Part shown: positions 55,201 through 62,342 of the stretch, piece after piece
How the letters are laid out: each line of letters begins with the position of its first letter
Position numbering within the stretch: the first letter of the stretch is position 1
DNA from: Hydrogenophaga sp. PAMC20947
Lineage (GTDB): Bacteria > Pseudomonadota > Gammaproteobacteria > Burkholderiales > Burkholderiaceae_C
DNA length: 64,000 nt
Direction of reading: 5' to 3'
NCBI RefSeq assembly: GCF_004795855.1
Contig: NZ_CP039252.1
Location: 62,001-126,000, forward strand
Translations under genes and position numbers: made by a program
The notes under the pieces: model-generated
The model's input: only the letters and a program-made list of their open reading frames with translations
Told to the model about the DNA's origin: nothing
Database searches by the model: none

Positions 55201-55387
55201 CGTGCAGGTGATCATCTGGCGCGCCCTGCGCGAGCGGTTTCAGCAGGCGTTGCTGGGCGCGCGTTTGCTGGCGGTGCGCGGCGTGTGGCAGCGCGAAGGT
55301 GAGGTGGGCAACCTGATCGCCGGGCACCTGGAGGACTTGACGCCGTTGCTGGGGCGGCTGGCGACGGGTAGCCGGGATTTTCATTGA
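52253..55387 (+). CDS. dnaE2: DnaE2, error-prone DNA polymerase III alpha subunit
   Basis: 1044 residues. N-terminal PHP domain ([22 protein letters not shown]), then the C-family polymerase with [21 protein letters not shown] and [16 protein letters not shown] (PDIDVDF holds two catalytic Asp), [23 protein letters not shown], and a C-terminal OB fold ([23 protein letters not shown]). DnaE2 performs mutagenic lesion bypass with ImuA and ImuB. The start follows the palindromic repeat; an upstream in-frame extension overlaps imuB and is not homologous. Confidence 0.96.
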   Translation: [1044 protein letters not shown]

Positions 55388-55498
55388 TGGGTAAGAAAGT
55401 CAGATTTCGGCCACAAGGCATCATTTACGGCGATTGCCAAAACCGGTCCTTCGACGGTGATCTTCCATTGAAGCTGCGTTAGCAGTAACCAGATGCTC

Positions 55499-55600
55499 TC
55501 AATCGTGGCTGTGTCCGTGGACAGATTTTTCGAAGCCGGTGAGAGCCACCAGAAAGCAGGCGATCAAGAGCGAACTCCCGAGCGTTTTGATCGCCTTCAT
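55499..55600 (-). CDS. Possible 33-residue His-tailed membrane peptide
   Basis: ATG at 55600 opens MKAIKTLGSSLLIACFLVALTGF followed by EKSVHGHSHD and a stop. It looks like the start of the short lipoproteins found in metal-resistance clusters (signal ending LTGCEK), but has Phe where Cys is expected and stops after a HGHSHD tail. It lies 80 bases downstream of, and on the same strand as, the anchor protein gene. No good ribosome site is visible. It may be a real His-rich peptide or a truncated relic. Confidence 0.4.
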   Translation of the reverse strand: MKAIKTLGSSLLIACFLVALTGFEKSVHGHSHD

Positions 55601-55680
55601 TGGGGGTTTCAATTGCGATTTAGATCGAATGCTGAGCAGTAAGGGGCGCAGCCGAATTGGTCACTGCGCCCGTTTCCACA

Positions 55681-56343
55681 TCATTGTTTGATTTCGCTGT
55701 AGTCGCCACGGGTGCGCAGGACCAACTGAACATCTGACTGACCCCGGTTGCGCCAGTACCAGCCATGGTTGCCCGTGAATGCTGCCTCCAGAACACCTTC
55801 ATCAGAAGCTACGCCTCTACCCTTTTCATAGCTGATTGATTTGCCTGGCGCATCGCCATGTGTGTCGAAGTTGACTGCGCCACCCTTGACCACCCAGGCG
55901 TATGGAGCCTTGGCGCCCGCAACCATCTTCAACTTGATTTCCGTTCCTTCACCCGGCGTTAAAGTGAAGGGAATTTCGTCCCGCCACGCCACCTTGGGTA
56001 CCGTTAGTGGGACGGGAGAACTCGCGGAGTTTTCTGGTACAGGCTTCGTTGCTGTTTGTGCCGCATTGGCGTTGGGGAGAACTGATGCTTCGGCTTCCGT
56101 TGAGGCTGCTGCTGGTACTCCTGCTGCATCCGCTGCCGCTTCTGCCGCCAATTGTTGTTTGACCTCACCCATCCCTGTCAAACGCAGGGCACGTCCAACC
56201 CCTGTTGGGTCGATACCGTATTCAGCAGGTAGAACCACTGCCACTAGAAGGACCAGGGCCGATATAGCAGCCAAGATCGTGGATCGCAGGAGCTGTTTCG
56301 AAGAAGGCAGCTCAACGCGTGCAGGTGTATCGCTGTTGTACAT
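55681..56343 (-). CDS. Single-span transmembrane anchor protein of a metal-resistance cluster
   Basis: 220 residues. One membrane helix at ~22-42 (LRSTILAAISALVLLVAVVLPA), an Ala/Pro-rich linker (~65-115), then a beta-rich extracytoplasmic domain: IPFTLTPGEGTEIKLKMVAGA, AWVVKGGAVNFDTHGDAPG and AAFTGNHGWYWRNRGQSDVQLVLRTRG. This is the unnamed family usually annotated transmembrane anchor protein, found with HupE-like and metal-efflux genes. It follows the HupE-like gene by 20 bases. Exact role unknown. Confidence 0.82.
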   Translation of the reverse strand: MYNSDTPARVELPSSKQLLRSTILAAISALVLLVAVVLPAEYGIDPTGVGRALRLTGMGEVKQQLAAEAAADAAGVPAAASTEAEASVLPNANAAQTATKPVPENSASSPVPLTVPKVAWRDEIPFTLTPGEGTEIKLKMVAGAKAPYAWVVKGGAVNFDTHGDAPGKSISYEKGRGVASDEGVLEAAFTGNHGWYWRNRGQSDVQLVLRTRGDYSEIKQ

Positions 56344-56363
56344 GTTAAAAATTCCTTGAGTGC

Positions 56364-57101
56364 TCAAGACACGAAATAGCCGGTGAGTTGCATGCCCACC
56401 AAAATGAAACCCGCACTCATCATGGCGACGTTGGCGGTGTAGGCGTGATGTATGAAGCTGGGAGTGCGGCGCCAGAAGCTCATGCCGATCAAGATGACCG
56501 TCAGCGCCAGCAGTTGCCCGATCTCCACGCCCACGTTGAAGGCGAGCAGGTTGGGCACCAGCCCGTCGGCGGAGATTTCGTACTCCAGGATCTTGCTCGC
56601 CAACCCAAAACCGTGAAACAGGCCAAAGACCAACGTCGCAACTTTGGTGTTGGGTTGAACCCCCAGCCACCGCTGGAAAGCGCCAATGTTGTCCAACGCC
56701 TTGTAGACGACAGAAAGACCGATGATCGCGTCGATCAGGTAGCTGTTGATCCCGATGTTGAAGTACACGCCCAGGATCATGGTCGTGGAGTGCCCCAATG
56801 CGAACAGGCTCACATAGATACCGATGTGCTGGATGCGGTAGAGGAAGAAGATCACCCCGAAGAGAAACAGGATGTGGTCATACCCGGTCATCATGTGTTT
56901 GGCACCCAAGTACATGAAGGGCAAAAGGTTCACCCCTGATATTTCCTGGATGTAGCCTTTGTCACCAGCCGTGACGGCATGGGCGAAGGCTTCATTGCTT
57001 CCAATGAGAAGACAAACGACGAGTGCAGAAAGAAGTAGCAGACGGGTCTGCCAGTTCGCCCATGGCGAACGTGGCAGCCTGTCGAGGACATGGCTGTGCA
57101 T
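56364..57101 (-). CDS. HupE/UreJ-family membrane protein (metal-linked)
   Basis: 245 residues with a signal-like first helix ending EAFAHA and about six further helices. HMMTGYDHILFLFGVIFFLY, ALGHSTTMILGVYFN and FGLFHGFGLASKILEYEI are the HupE/UreJ metal-site motifs. It lacks the long N-terminal domain of the related protein at 46968. Encoded with the anchor protein, a His-rich protein, a metal sensor and an MFS exporter, it probably takes part in nickel or cobalt handling. Start at MHSHVLDRL. Confidence 0.9.
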   Translation of the reverse strand: MHSHVLDRLPRSPWANWQTRLLLLSALVVCLLIGSNEAFAHAVTAGDKGYIQEISGVNLLPFMYLGAKHMMTGYDHILFLFGVIFFLYRIQHIGIYVSLFALGHSTTMILGVYFNIGINSYLIDAIIGLSVVYKALDNIGAFQRWLGVQPNTKVATLVFGLFHGFGLASKILEYEISADGLVPNLLAFNVGVEIGQLLALTVILIGMSFWRRTPSFIHHAYTANVAMMSAGFILVGMQLTGYFVS

Positions 57102-57172
57102 GAAGACTCCGATGGTCTGAAAGAAAGGGTCGCGCTGCGAGGCGCAGCGCAAAGGCGGTGACGAGAAGCGCC

Positions 57173-57577
57173 TCAGCCCATCGGTGGGCGATCCAGCCGG
57201 TAGGCTTGCCCCATTTCAATCCAAGGCCGCACCATGACTTCCCAGCTGGGGAGCTGCGGCGATGCAGCCCCCCAGGCAAGGGGCAGGTGATGGGCCAAGT
57301 CGTGCGAATGATCCATTGCGTGGTGGGGATGCTCTCCACTTGCACGCTCATCAGCTGCTGAGACCTCGACACCTTGATCGGCATGCTCATGTCCGTGAAG
57401 ATCCCCGGCAGAGGTCAGCGCAGATTGATGCGATTCAACAATAGCTGCAAGACCATGGGAGCTCGTGAGTCCTATCGATGAGACGACCGTCCCGAATGTG
57501 ATCACGATGAGCACCAGCCACCGCATACACATTGCTGCCAGAGTAGGCCGTGTGGATGGTTGAGCAAGCAGGGTCAT
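57173..57577 (-). CDS. His-rich exported protein of the metal cluster
   Basis: 134 residues. A signal-like hydrophobic stretch (MRWLVLIVITFGTVVSSIGLTS) at ~18-40 and a mature part with dense His: HGHEHADQ, HPHHAMDHSHDLAHHLPLAW. These clusters could bind divalent metal in the periplasm. Related to DUF2946-like small proteins only by layout; no family is certain. It is first in the minus-strand unit, divergent from the sensor gene, with a shared operator region. Start at MTLLAQPST. Confidence 0.72.
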   Translation of the reverse strand: MTLLAQPSTRPTLAAMCMRWLVLIVITFGTVVSSIGLTSSHGLAAIVESHQSALTSAGDLHGHEHADQGVEVSAADERASGEHPHHAMDHSHDLAHHLPLAWGAASPQLPSWEVMVRPWIEMGQAYRLDRPPMG

Positions 57578-57608
57578 GAAGTTTTTGTGGGTTTTCGCAG
57601 GATTATAG

Positions 57609-57627
57609 TATCCCCCTAGGGAGGATA
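57609..57627. promoter_or_regulatory. Probable operator of the CsoR/RcnR-type sensor
   Basis: TATCCCCCTAGGGAGGATA: 7 of 9 pairs match around the centre, with a G/C tract flanked by AT, the known form of RcnR/CsoR sites. It lies between the divergent His-rich gene and the sensor gene, 10 bases from the sensor ATG. Confidence 0.65.
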
Positions 57628-57636
57628 ATACGGAGC

Positions 57637-57915
57637 ATGACAAAACCGCACATTCACGCTTCACACCCAGCCGTCATCAAACGCCTAAAGCGGGCGAATG
57701 GGCATCTGAACAGCACGATAGCCATGTTGGTGGAAGGCCGTCCCTGCCTGGATATCGCTCAGCAGTTGCAGGCGGTGGAGAAGGCTGTACAACAAGCCAA
57801 GAAGGCGCTGATCCAGGACCATTTGAACCATTGCCTTGAGCATCTCGTGGGACCACTTGCGGGAGAGCACCAGCACTCCATGGAAGAGTTCAAGGAAATC
57901 ACTCGGTACCTCTGA
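57637..57915 (+). CDS. CsoR/RcnR-family metal sensor, InrS-like ligand set
   Basis: 92 residues, all-helical DNA-binding repressor. Aligning the conserved GxL (RANGHL) with RcnR places the four ligand positions at His5, Cys37 (GRPCLDI), His62 and Cys66 (QDHLNHCLEHL). The H-C-H-C set is that of the nickel sensor InrS, whereas RcnR has H-C-H-H and CsoR x-C-H-C. Metal binding should release DNA and switch on the neighbouring exporter and the divergent genes. Confidence 0.9.
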   Translation: MTKPHIHASHPAVIKRLKRANGHLNSTIAMLVEGRPCLDIAQQLQAVEKAVQQAKKALIQDHLNHCLEHLVGPLAGEHQHSMEEFKEITRYL

Positions 57916-57961
57916 GTTGTTGGCTCTTGCATACCGAACGCTGATCCATTGAGACAAAAAC

Positions 57962-59281
57962 ATGCTGGCCATTCTTTCCAACCGCACCTACCGCCACTTG
58001 TTCGCCGCTCAGGTGATTGCCTTGATCGGGACCGGTCTGGCGACCGTGGCGCTGGGACTATTGGCCTTTGATCTGGCGGGCGAGAACGCAGGGATGGTTC
58101 TGGGAACGGCATTGGCCATCAAGATGATCGCCTACGTGGGCGTGGCGCCGGTCGCTGCAGCCTTTGCCGAGCGCCTGCCCAGACGCACCATGCTGGTGAC
58201 GCTGGACATGGTCCGAGCAGGTGTTGCCCTGCTGCTGCCATTTGTTTCCCAGATCTGGGAGATCTACGTGTTGATTTTTGTGTTGCAGGCAGCGTCGGCT
58301 GCTTTCACACCCACCTTCCAGGCTACCATCCCCGACGTCCTTCCAGAAGAGGCGGACTACACAAGAGCCTTGTCGCTTTCACGCCTTGCATACGACATGG
58401 AGAGCCTTGTCAGTCCGATGCTGGCTGCCGCATTGCTGACGGTGATCGGCTTTCACGATCTGTTTGCTGGCACGGTGTTTGGGTTCTTGGCTTCCGCCGT
58501 GTTGGTGGTCTCGGTGGTTTTGCCTGCGCATCCAACTCCAAAGCGCCGCAGTATCTATGACCGGACCACACGCGGCCTGCGAATTTACCTGGCCACACCT
58601 CGGTTGCGCGGACTGTTGGCCGTGAACGCGGCAGTCGCAGCGGCAGGCTCCATGGTTTTTGTCAACACGGTGGTCATCGTGCAGGGAAAATTTGGCTTGC
58701 CCCAGAGCGCGGTAGCCCTAGCGTTGGCCAGCTTCGGAGCAGGTTCCATGATGGCAGCGCTGGTCTTGCCCAGTCTGCTGGAGAAGCTGGCCGACCGGCG
58801 CGTGATGTTGGCTGGCATCGTGTTGATGGTCGTGGGCATGTTTACCGGCACCTTGGTGGTCGGACATGCCTCGCTCATGACCTTGTGGTTTGCCCTCGGT
58901 TTGGGCTACTCGACCGCGCAGACGCCCTCCGGGCGCTTGTTGCGGCGATCCTCAAATCCAGAGGATCGACCCGCGCTTTTTGCCGCTCAATTTGCGCTTT
59001 CGCATGCCTGCTGGTTGTTGTTCTATCCCTTGGCCGGATGGTCGGGTGTCCGTTTTGGCATGCCGTTGACCTTTGCTGTTCTGGGCAGCGCTGCCGCATT
59101 GGCCGTCTGGGTGGCCACACGGGTCTGGCCGCCCCAGGATCCAGAGTCCATCGAGCACGAACACCCTGATCTGCCAGCAGGACATGCCCATGGCGCGGGG
59201 GCCACCGAGCAAGGCCCACGGCATTCGCACCCTTTTGTGATCGACGACCACCACCCGCATTGGCCCAACTTGGGTCGTTGA
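57962..59281 (+). CDS. MFS metal exporter with His-rich tail
   Basis: 439 residues, 12 predicted helices. Motif A-like LPRRTMLVTLDMVRAG in the 2-3 loop, TGLATVALGLLAFDLAGENAGMVLGTALAIKM at the start. The C-terminal ~45 residues hold HEHPDLPAGHAHGAG and HSHPFVIDDHHPHWP, like the His tails of nickel exporters NreB and NrsD. It follows the metal sensor gene by 46 bases, so it is the likely effector of the switch. Substrate (nickel or cobalt) inferred. Confidence 0.87.
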   Translation: MLAILSNRTYRHLFAAQVIALIGTGLATVALGLLAFDLAGENAGMVLGTALAIKMIAYVGVAPVAAAFAERLPRRTMLVTLDMVRAGVALLLPFVSQIWEIYVLIFVLQAASAAFTPTFQATIPDVLPEEADYTRALSLSRLAYDMESLVSPMLAAALLTVIGFHDLFAGTVFGFLASAVLVVSVVLPAHPTPKRRSIYDRTTRGLRIYLATPRLRGLLAVNAAVAAAGSMVFVNTVVIVQGKFGLPQSAVALALASFGAGSMMAALVLPSLLEKLADRRVMLAGIVLMVVGMFTGTLVVGHASLMTLWFALGLGYSTAQTPSGRLLRRSSNPEDRPALFAAQFALSHACWLLFYPLAGWSGVRFGMPLTFAVLGSAAALAVWVATRVWPPQDPESIEHEHPDLPAGHAHGAGATEQGPRHSHPFVIDDHHPHWPNLGR

Positions 59282-59452
59282 AGCCGACTCAGAGTATTTG
59301 ACTTGTTCCGTGACTTCACCCATTCAACTCAGTGGAAGAGATCTAGGCACTTCGGCCTTGCTTGGGGTTCGGGTGTGGCGGCCAAGTTGCCTTGAGGCCC
59401 TCACTCCACGAAAGTCCGTTTTTCGATTTGTTGAGCGACAGCAGTGGGTCGA

Positions 59453-59458
59453 CTAGCT
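59453..59458. repeat. Left target-site duplication of the IS element
   Basis: ACTAGC immediately before the TGTAG left end; the same six bases occur at 60484-60489 after the right end. Confidence 0.85.
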
Positions 59459-60483
59459 GTAGTTTCCCAAGAGGTTGTTCACCCGAGGTGAAGGAAGATG
59501 GAGGTTCTGACATCTCCCAACTTTCTTCAGGATTCCTCGAATGAACATCCACAAGAATGCCTCATTGACGCCCAAAGGTCGAGCACATTTGATGCGAGAA
59601 ATACAGCGCGTTGGACTCAAGCCCGCTTGCGTAGCTGCGGGACTGAGCCCCCGCACGGCTCGCAAATGGCAGCGCCGCTTCTGCCAACACGGGCCGACGG
59701 GTTTGATTGACCGCAGTTCACGCCCTCTCACAATGCCGCAACGCACCTGTGTGCAAAAGATTGAACGCGCCCTGGGCTTGCGCAAGAACCAGCGCTTGAG
59801 CTTTGAGCGCATCGCTGAGCGCCTGGGGCTCTCGCGCAGTGTTGTGGCACGTGCCTGTAAAGCCGCGGGGCTGGGCAAACTGCCACCTGTCGAAGGCACT
59901 CCCCCGGTGGTGCGCTATGAGCGACAAACGCCAGGAGAGTTGTTGCACCTTGACATGAAGAAGCTCCCGCGCTTCAAGCAGCCCGGGCACAGGGTCACGG
60001 CAGACCGAACTAAGAAGACGCCTCGGGCTGGCTACGAGGTTTTGCATGTGGCCATTGATGACCGTTCACGTGTGGGCTTCTGTCAGCTGCTTACCGATGA
60101 AAAGGCCCACAGCGCGTGTAGCCACCTCCTGGCAGCGCTGCGCTACTACCGGGCCTTGGACGTGCGCATTTGGGGCGTCATGACAGACAACGGATCGGCT
60201 TACCGATCCAAGCGGTTCACAAAACTGCTGCGCCGCTTGAAGATCAAACATCAGCGCACCCGGCCTTACACGCCACGCACCAACGGCAAGGCTGAACGCT
60301 TCATCCAGACGCTGCTGCGTGAGTGGGCTTATGCCTATGTCTACCCCGGCTCAGATGTGCGCGCCAGCGAGCTCCAACCTTGGATGATTCACTACAACTT
60401 CAGGCGCCCACACTCGGCAACTGAGCACCGTCCTCCCGCTTCACGCCTTGGCTTTGCAGGGAACAACGTCGTGAGAAACTACA
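59459..60483 (+). mobile_element. IS481-family insertion sequence, complete
   Basis: 1025 bp. Terminal inverted repeats: left TGTAGTTTCCCAAGAGGTTG, right (read inward) TGTAGTTTCTCACGACGTTG, with three differences in the first twenty bases, then TTC in both. The ends are TG...CA and a 6-bp ACTAGC duplication flanks them, showing recent, precise insertion. It carries one transposase gene that spans nearly the whole element. It marks the border between the metal cluster and gene-poor accessory DNA. Confidence 0.9.
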
Positions 60484-60488
60484 ACTAG
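59541..60488 (+). CDS. IS481-family transposase
   Basis: 315 residues. N-terminal helix-turn-helix (VGLKPACVAAGLSPRTARKWQRRF and SFERIAERLGLSRSVVARA), then a DDE integrase core: Asp in LLHLDMKKLP, Asp in VMTDNGSAYRS, Glu in NGKAERFIQTLL, and the closing WMIHYNFRRPHSATEHRPP. The reading frame is intact, so the element may be active. The stop codon TAG (60486-60488) lies in the target-site duplication, outside the element, so the C-terminus depends on the insertion site. Confidence 0.95.
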   Translation: MNIHKNASLTPKGRAHLMREIQRVGLKPACVAAGLSPRTARKWQRRFCQHGPTGLIDRSSRPLTMPQRTCVQKIERALGLRKNQRLSFERIAERLGLSRSVVARACKAAGLGKLPPVEGTPPVVRYERQTPGELLHLDMKKLPRFKQPGHRVTADRTKKTPRAGYEVLHVAIDDRSRVGFCQLLTDEKAHSACSHLLAALRYYRALDVRIWGVMTDNGSAYRSKRFTKLLRRLKIKHQRTRPYTPRTNGKAERFIQTLLREWAYAYVYPGSDVRASELQPWMIHYNFRRPHSATEHRPPASRLGFAGNNVVRNYN

Positions 60489-60489
60489 C
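60484..60489. repeat. Right target-site duplication of the IS element
   Basis: ACTAGC directly after the CTACA right end, equal to 59453-59458. Confidence 0.85.
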
Positions 60490-60556
60490 GCCGGCGGCGG
60501 CTTGAGGAAGCGGTCGTTCAGACCGGCTTTATAGCTGGTGACGGCTTCCTGGTGCG
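60489..60556. repeat. Diverged direct repeat, copy 1
   Basis: CGCCGGCGGCGGCTTGAGGAAGCGGTCGTTC...GGCTTCCTGGTGCG is similar to 62033-62104 in the same orientation; the best core is TGAG-AAGCGGTCGTTC and GGCTTCCTGG-GCG. Nature unknown. Confidence 0.55.
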
Positions 60557-61219
60557 TCCGCGAACTGGCCGTCCCGGCTAATTGCTGACCGCTCGTCTCA
60601 TCGAGGTTGCAGCCGGAGACAACTGCAATCTGATCATCAGTTCGCGGCCTTGAAGCGGTAGGCGTCCGCGGGGACCTTTCAGGGCCAATGCACCGTCGAG
60701 ATCGCTTCGATATCGATCTGGCGGCGGAAATAGGCGTCGGCTGGCAGTACGGGGCCACGTGCCGGCACCACGCTGCACAGCAGCATCGGATCGCGCAGCA
60801 CGAGCGTGAACGTTGGCAGGCCCTTTCCGTTGCCCTGGCTGATTTCGCCGAGCGTCAACGCCATTCGCAGTGCCGGGCTGGGAAGCCACGACGAAAGCCG
60901 AGGCTGCGGTACTGGAAACCGATGCCTCGTTCAGCGTCATCAGACGCCGCGAGAGCCGCGACAGCGACGGCGAGTTGCCCAGCCTGGCGGGCGTCAGGCG
61001 ACCCTGACCGCACGACCCGGCAGGCGTGGAGCGCTCGCGAGCTTACAGAACAATGTGACGCATTGCGCCATCACCCGAGACCCCTGCAGCCAGTCGAAGT
61101 CCCTGCCGACCATGGCGCGTGCAAATGGTTAGCTCTCGCGTGCCCGCTCGCTAGTCGTCGAGCCACCCAACCCCTTCTCGTCGCAAGGGAAGTCCATAGG
61201 CCGCCCTTCACCTTTTTCG
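60557..61219. other. Gene-poor accessory DNA
   Basis: About 660 bases. Short open frames on both strands change frame and show no recognisable domain. A minus-strand stretch at about 60620-60870 (LPTFTLVLRDPMLLCSVV, RRQIDIEAISTVHWP, stop, KVPADAYRFKAAN) reads like decayed coding sequence, but I cannot name the family. Confidence 0.4.
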
Positions 61220-61738
61220 TCAAGGCGGCCCGTCCTGTCCGTCGCCCTCGCGGCCAGCGTTGCGCCGTGCGGCGGCTGTCTCGATGACCGATTCTTCGTC
61301 CTCGCTCGGCAATTCCTTGGACATCGGGTCGGTTGCCATCGCGCCCTCGAGTGCGTCGCGTGCTGCGTCGGTGTCGTCCATGACGTCCAGGCCAGGGTCT
61401 CCGGCATCGTGCGCCATAGGCGCTTCGATGATGCGGTCCACCGAGATGTCGGCGCCCGCGCGGTCTCCTGGGTCGTCGGCGGCGCTTCGGCGTTCCCCGG
61501 TGCCGGCGGCATCGCTGTCGGCGCCGGGCCGCGCGCCGCCGCGAGATTCCAGCGGGTGCTGCGCGTCGTCGGCCAGCGCTACGTCGACCGGCACGAACGG
61601 GTCGGTGCCCGGCGCGTCTGCGACGCCGACGGTGTCGCTGCCGCTGTCCGAGTTGTCACTCGGCCCCAGTGCCCGGGTGTCGCGACCCTTGGCCTCTGTG
61701 GGAGCCCTGCTTGTGCCCAAAAGGCTGCTCTGTCCCAT
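61220..61738 (-). CDS. Acidic, probably disordered conserved hypothetical protein
   Basis: 172 residues beginning MGQSSLLGTSRAPTEAKGRD and TRALGPSDNSDSGSDTVG. Asp, Glu, Ala, Ser and Gly dominate; no hydrophobic core is visible, so it is likely unstructured. I recall similar MGQS...LGPSD-SDSGSD proteins in other Burkholderiales and Xanthomonadales, without known function. It stands alone between non-coding stretches. The start was chosen at this conserved opening; upstream codons to 61873 look unrelated. Confidence 0.65.
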   Translation of the reverse strand: MGQSSLLGTSRAPTEAKGRDTRALGPSDNSDSGSDTVGVADAPGTDPFVPVDVALADDAQHPLESRGGARPGADSDAAGTGERRSAADDPGDRAGADISVDRIIEAPMAHDAGDPGLDVMDDTDAARDALEGAMATDPMSKELPSEDEESVIETAAARRNAGREGDGQDGPP

Positions 61739-62342
61739 GGCTAAAAACTCCTTGTGTTGGCGATCGGCACCGCTAGTTGAACTGGTGCTCAGCATAGGCG
61801 CCACGCTTTGGCCAGTCGGTACGGTGGCGCACACAACGGCGCAATCGGGCGATGCCGTAACACACGGCAGCACGCCAAAGAACCCAGCCTGAGTCCCCGT
61901 TTCGGATCAGCCACGGGGAGACGCAGTGCATCGCCTGCAGGCGAGATCGTGATGTAACCGCCAGACCTCGGCAGCACGTGACTGCTTCCGGGCGCCCCTG
62001 TCGATAAGGCGTGCGTCAGCTCAGGGTCGACTCGCGCCGGTGGTGACATGAGAAAGCGGTCGTTCGGTCCAGCCCGACTGCGGGCGTCGGCTTCCTGGAG
62101 CGGCCACAAACTGGTGGTTTCGGCCACTTGCGGTCATCCGATGGATCAGGAAATCGCCATTCAAAGGTCAGGTTTCAGATTGCAGCCGCCACAGGTCGAC
62201 TGGCGATCCAATACTCCCATCCTCCAAAGCTGTCGCTCACAGTCTGCGTCCCCAACCGACTTCTGGCAATGGCGGAGCGGGTGAAGACGTCAACACGATA
62301 GTCTCCGCGGCGAACAGTTCGTCAAGAAGCCAGGTCCATGCG
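61739..62342. other. Intergenic region with the second direct repeat copy
   Basis: About 600 bases with no gene recognised. It contains repeat copy 2 at 62033-62104. Confidence 0.45.
62033..62104. repeat. Diverged direct repeat, copy 2
   Basis: CGCGCCGGTGGTGACATGAGAAAGCGGTCGTTC...GGCTTCCTGGAGCGG; see copy 1 at 60489. The two copies bracket about 1.5 kb that includes the acidic protein gene. Confidence 0.55.

Noticed and set aside
60688..61287. A 199-codon plus-strand frame after the IS element
   Set aside because: Arg/Ala/Pro-rich with no domain; competing frames on the other strand look at least as coding-like and none is continuous.
60489..62104. Integron cassette with attC sites
   Set aside because: The repeated blocks lack the attC core (GTTRRRY) and there is no integron integrase in view.
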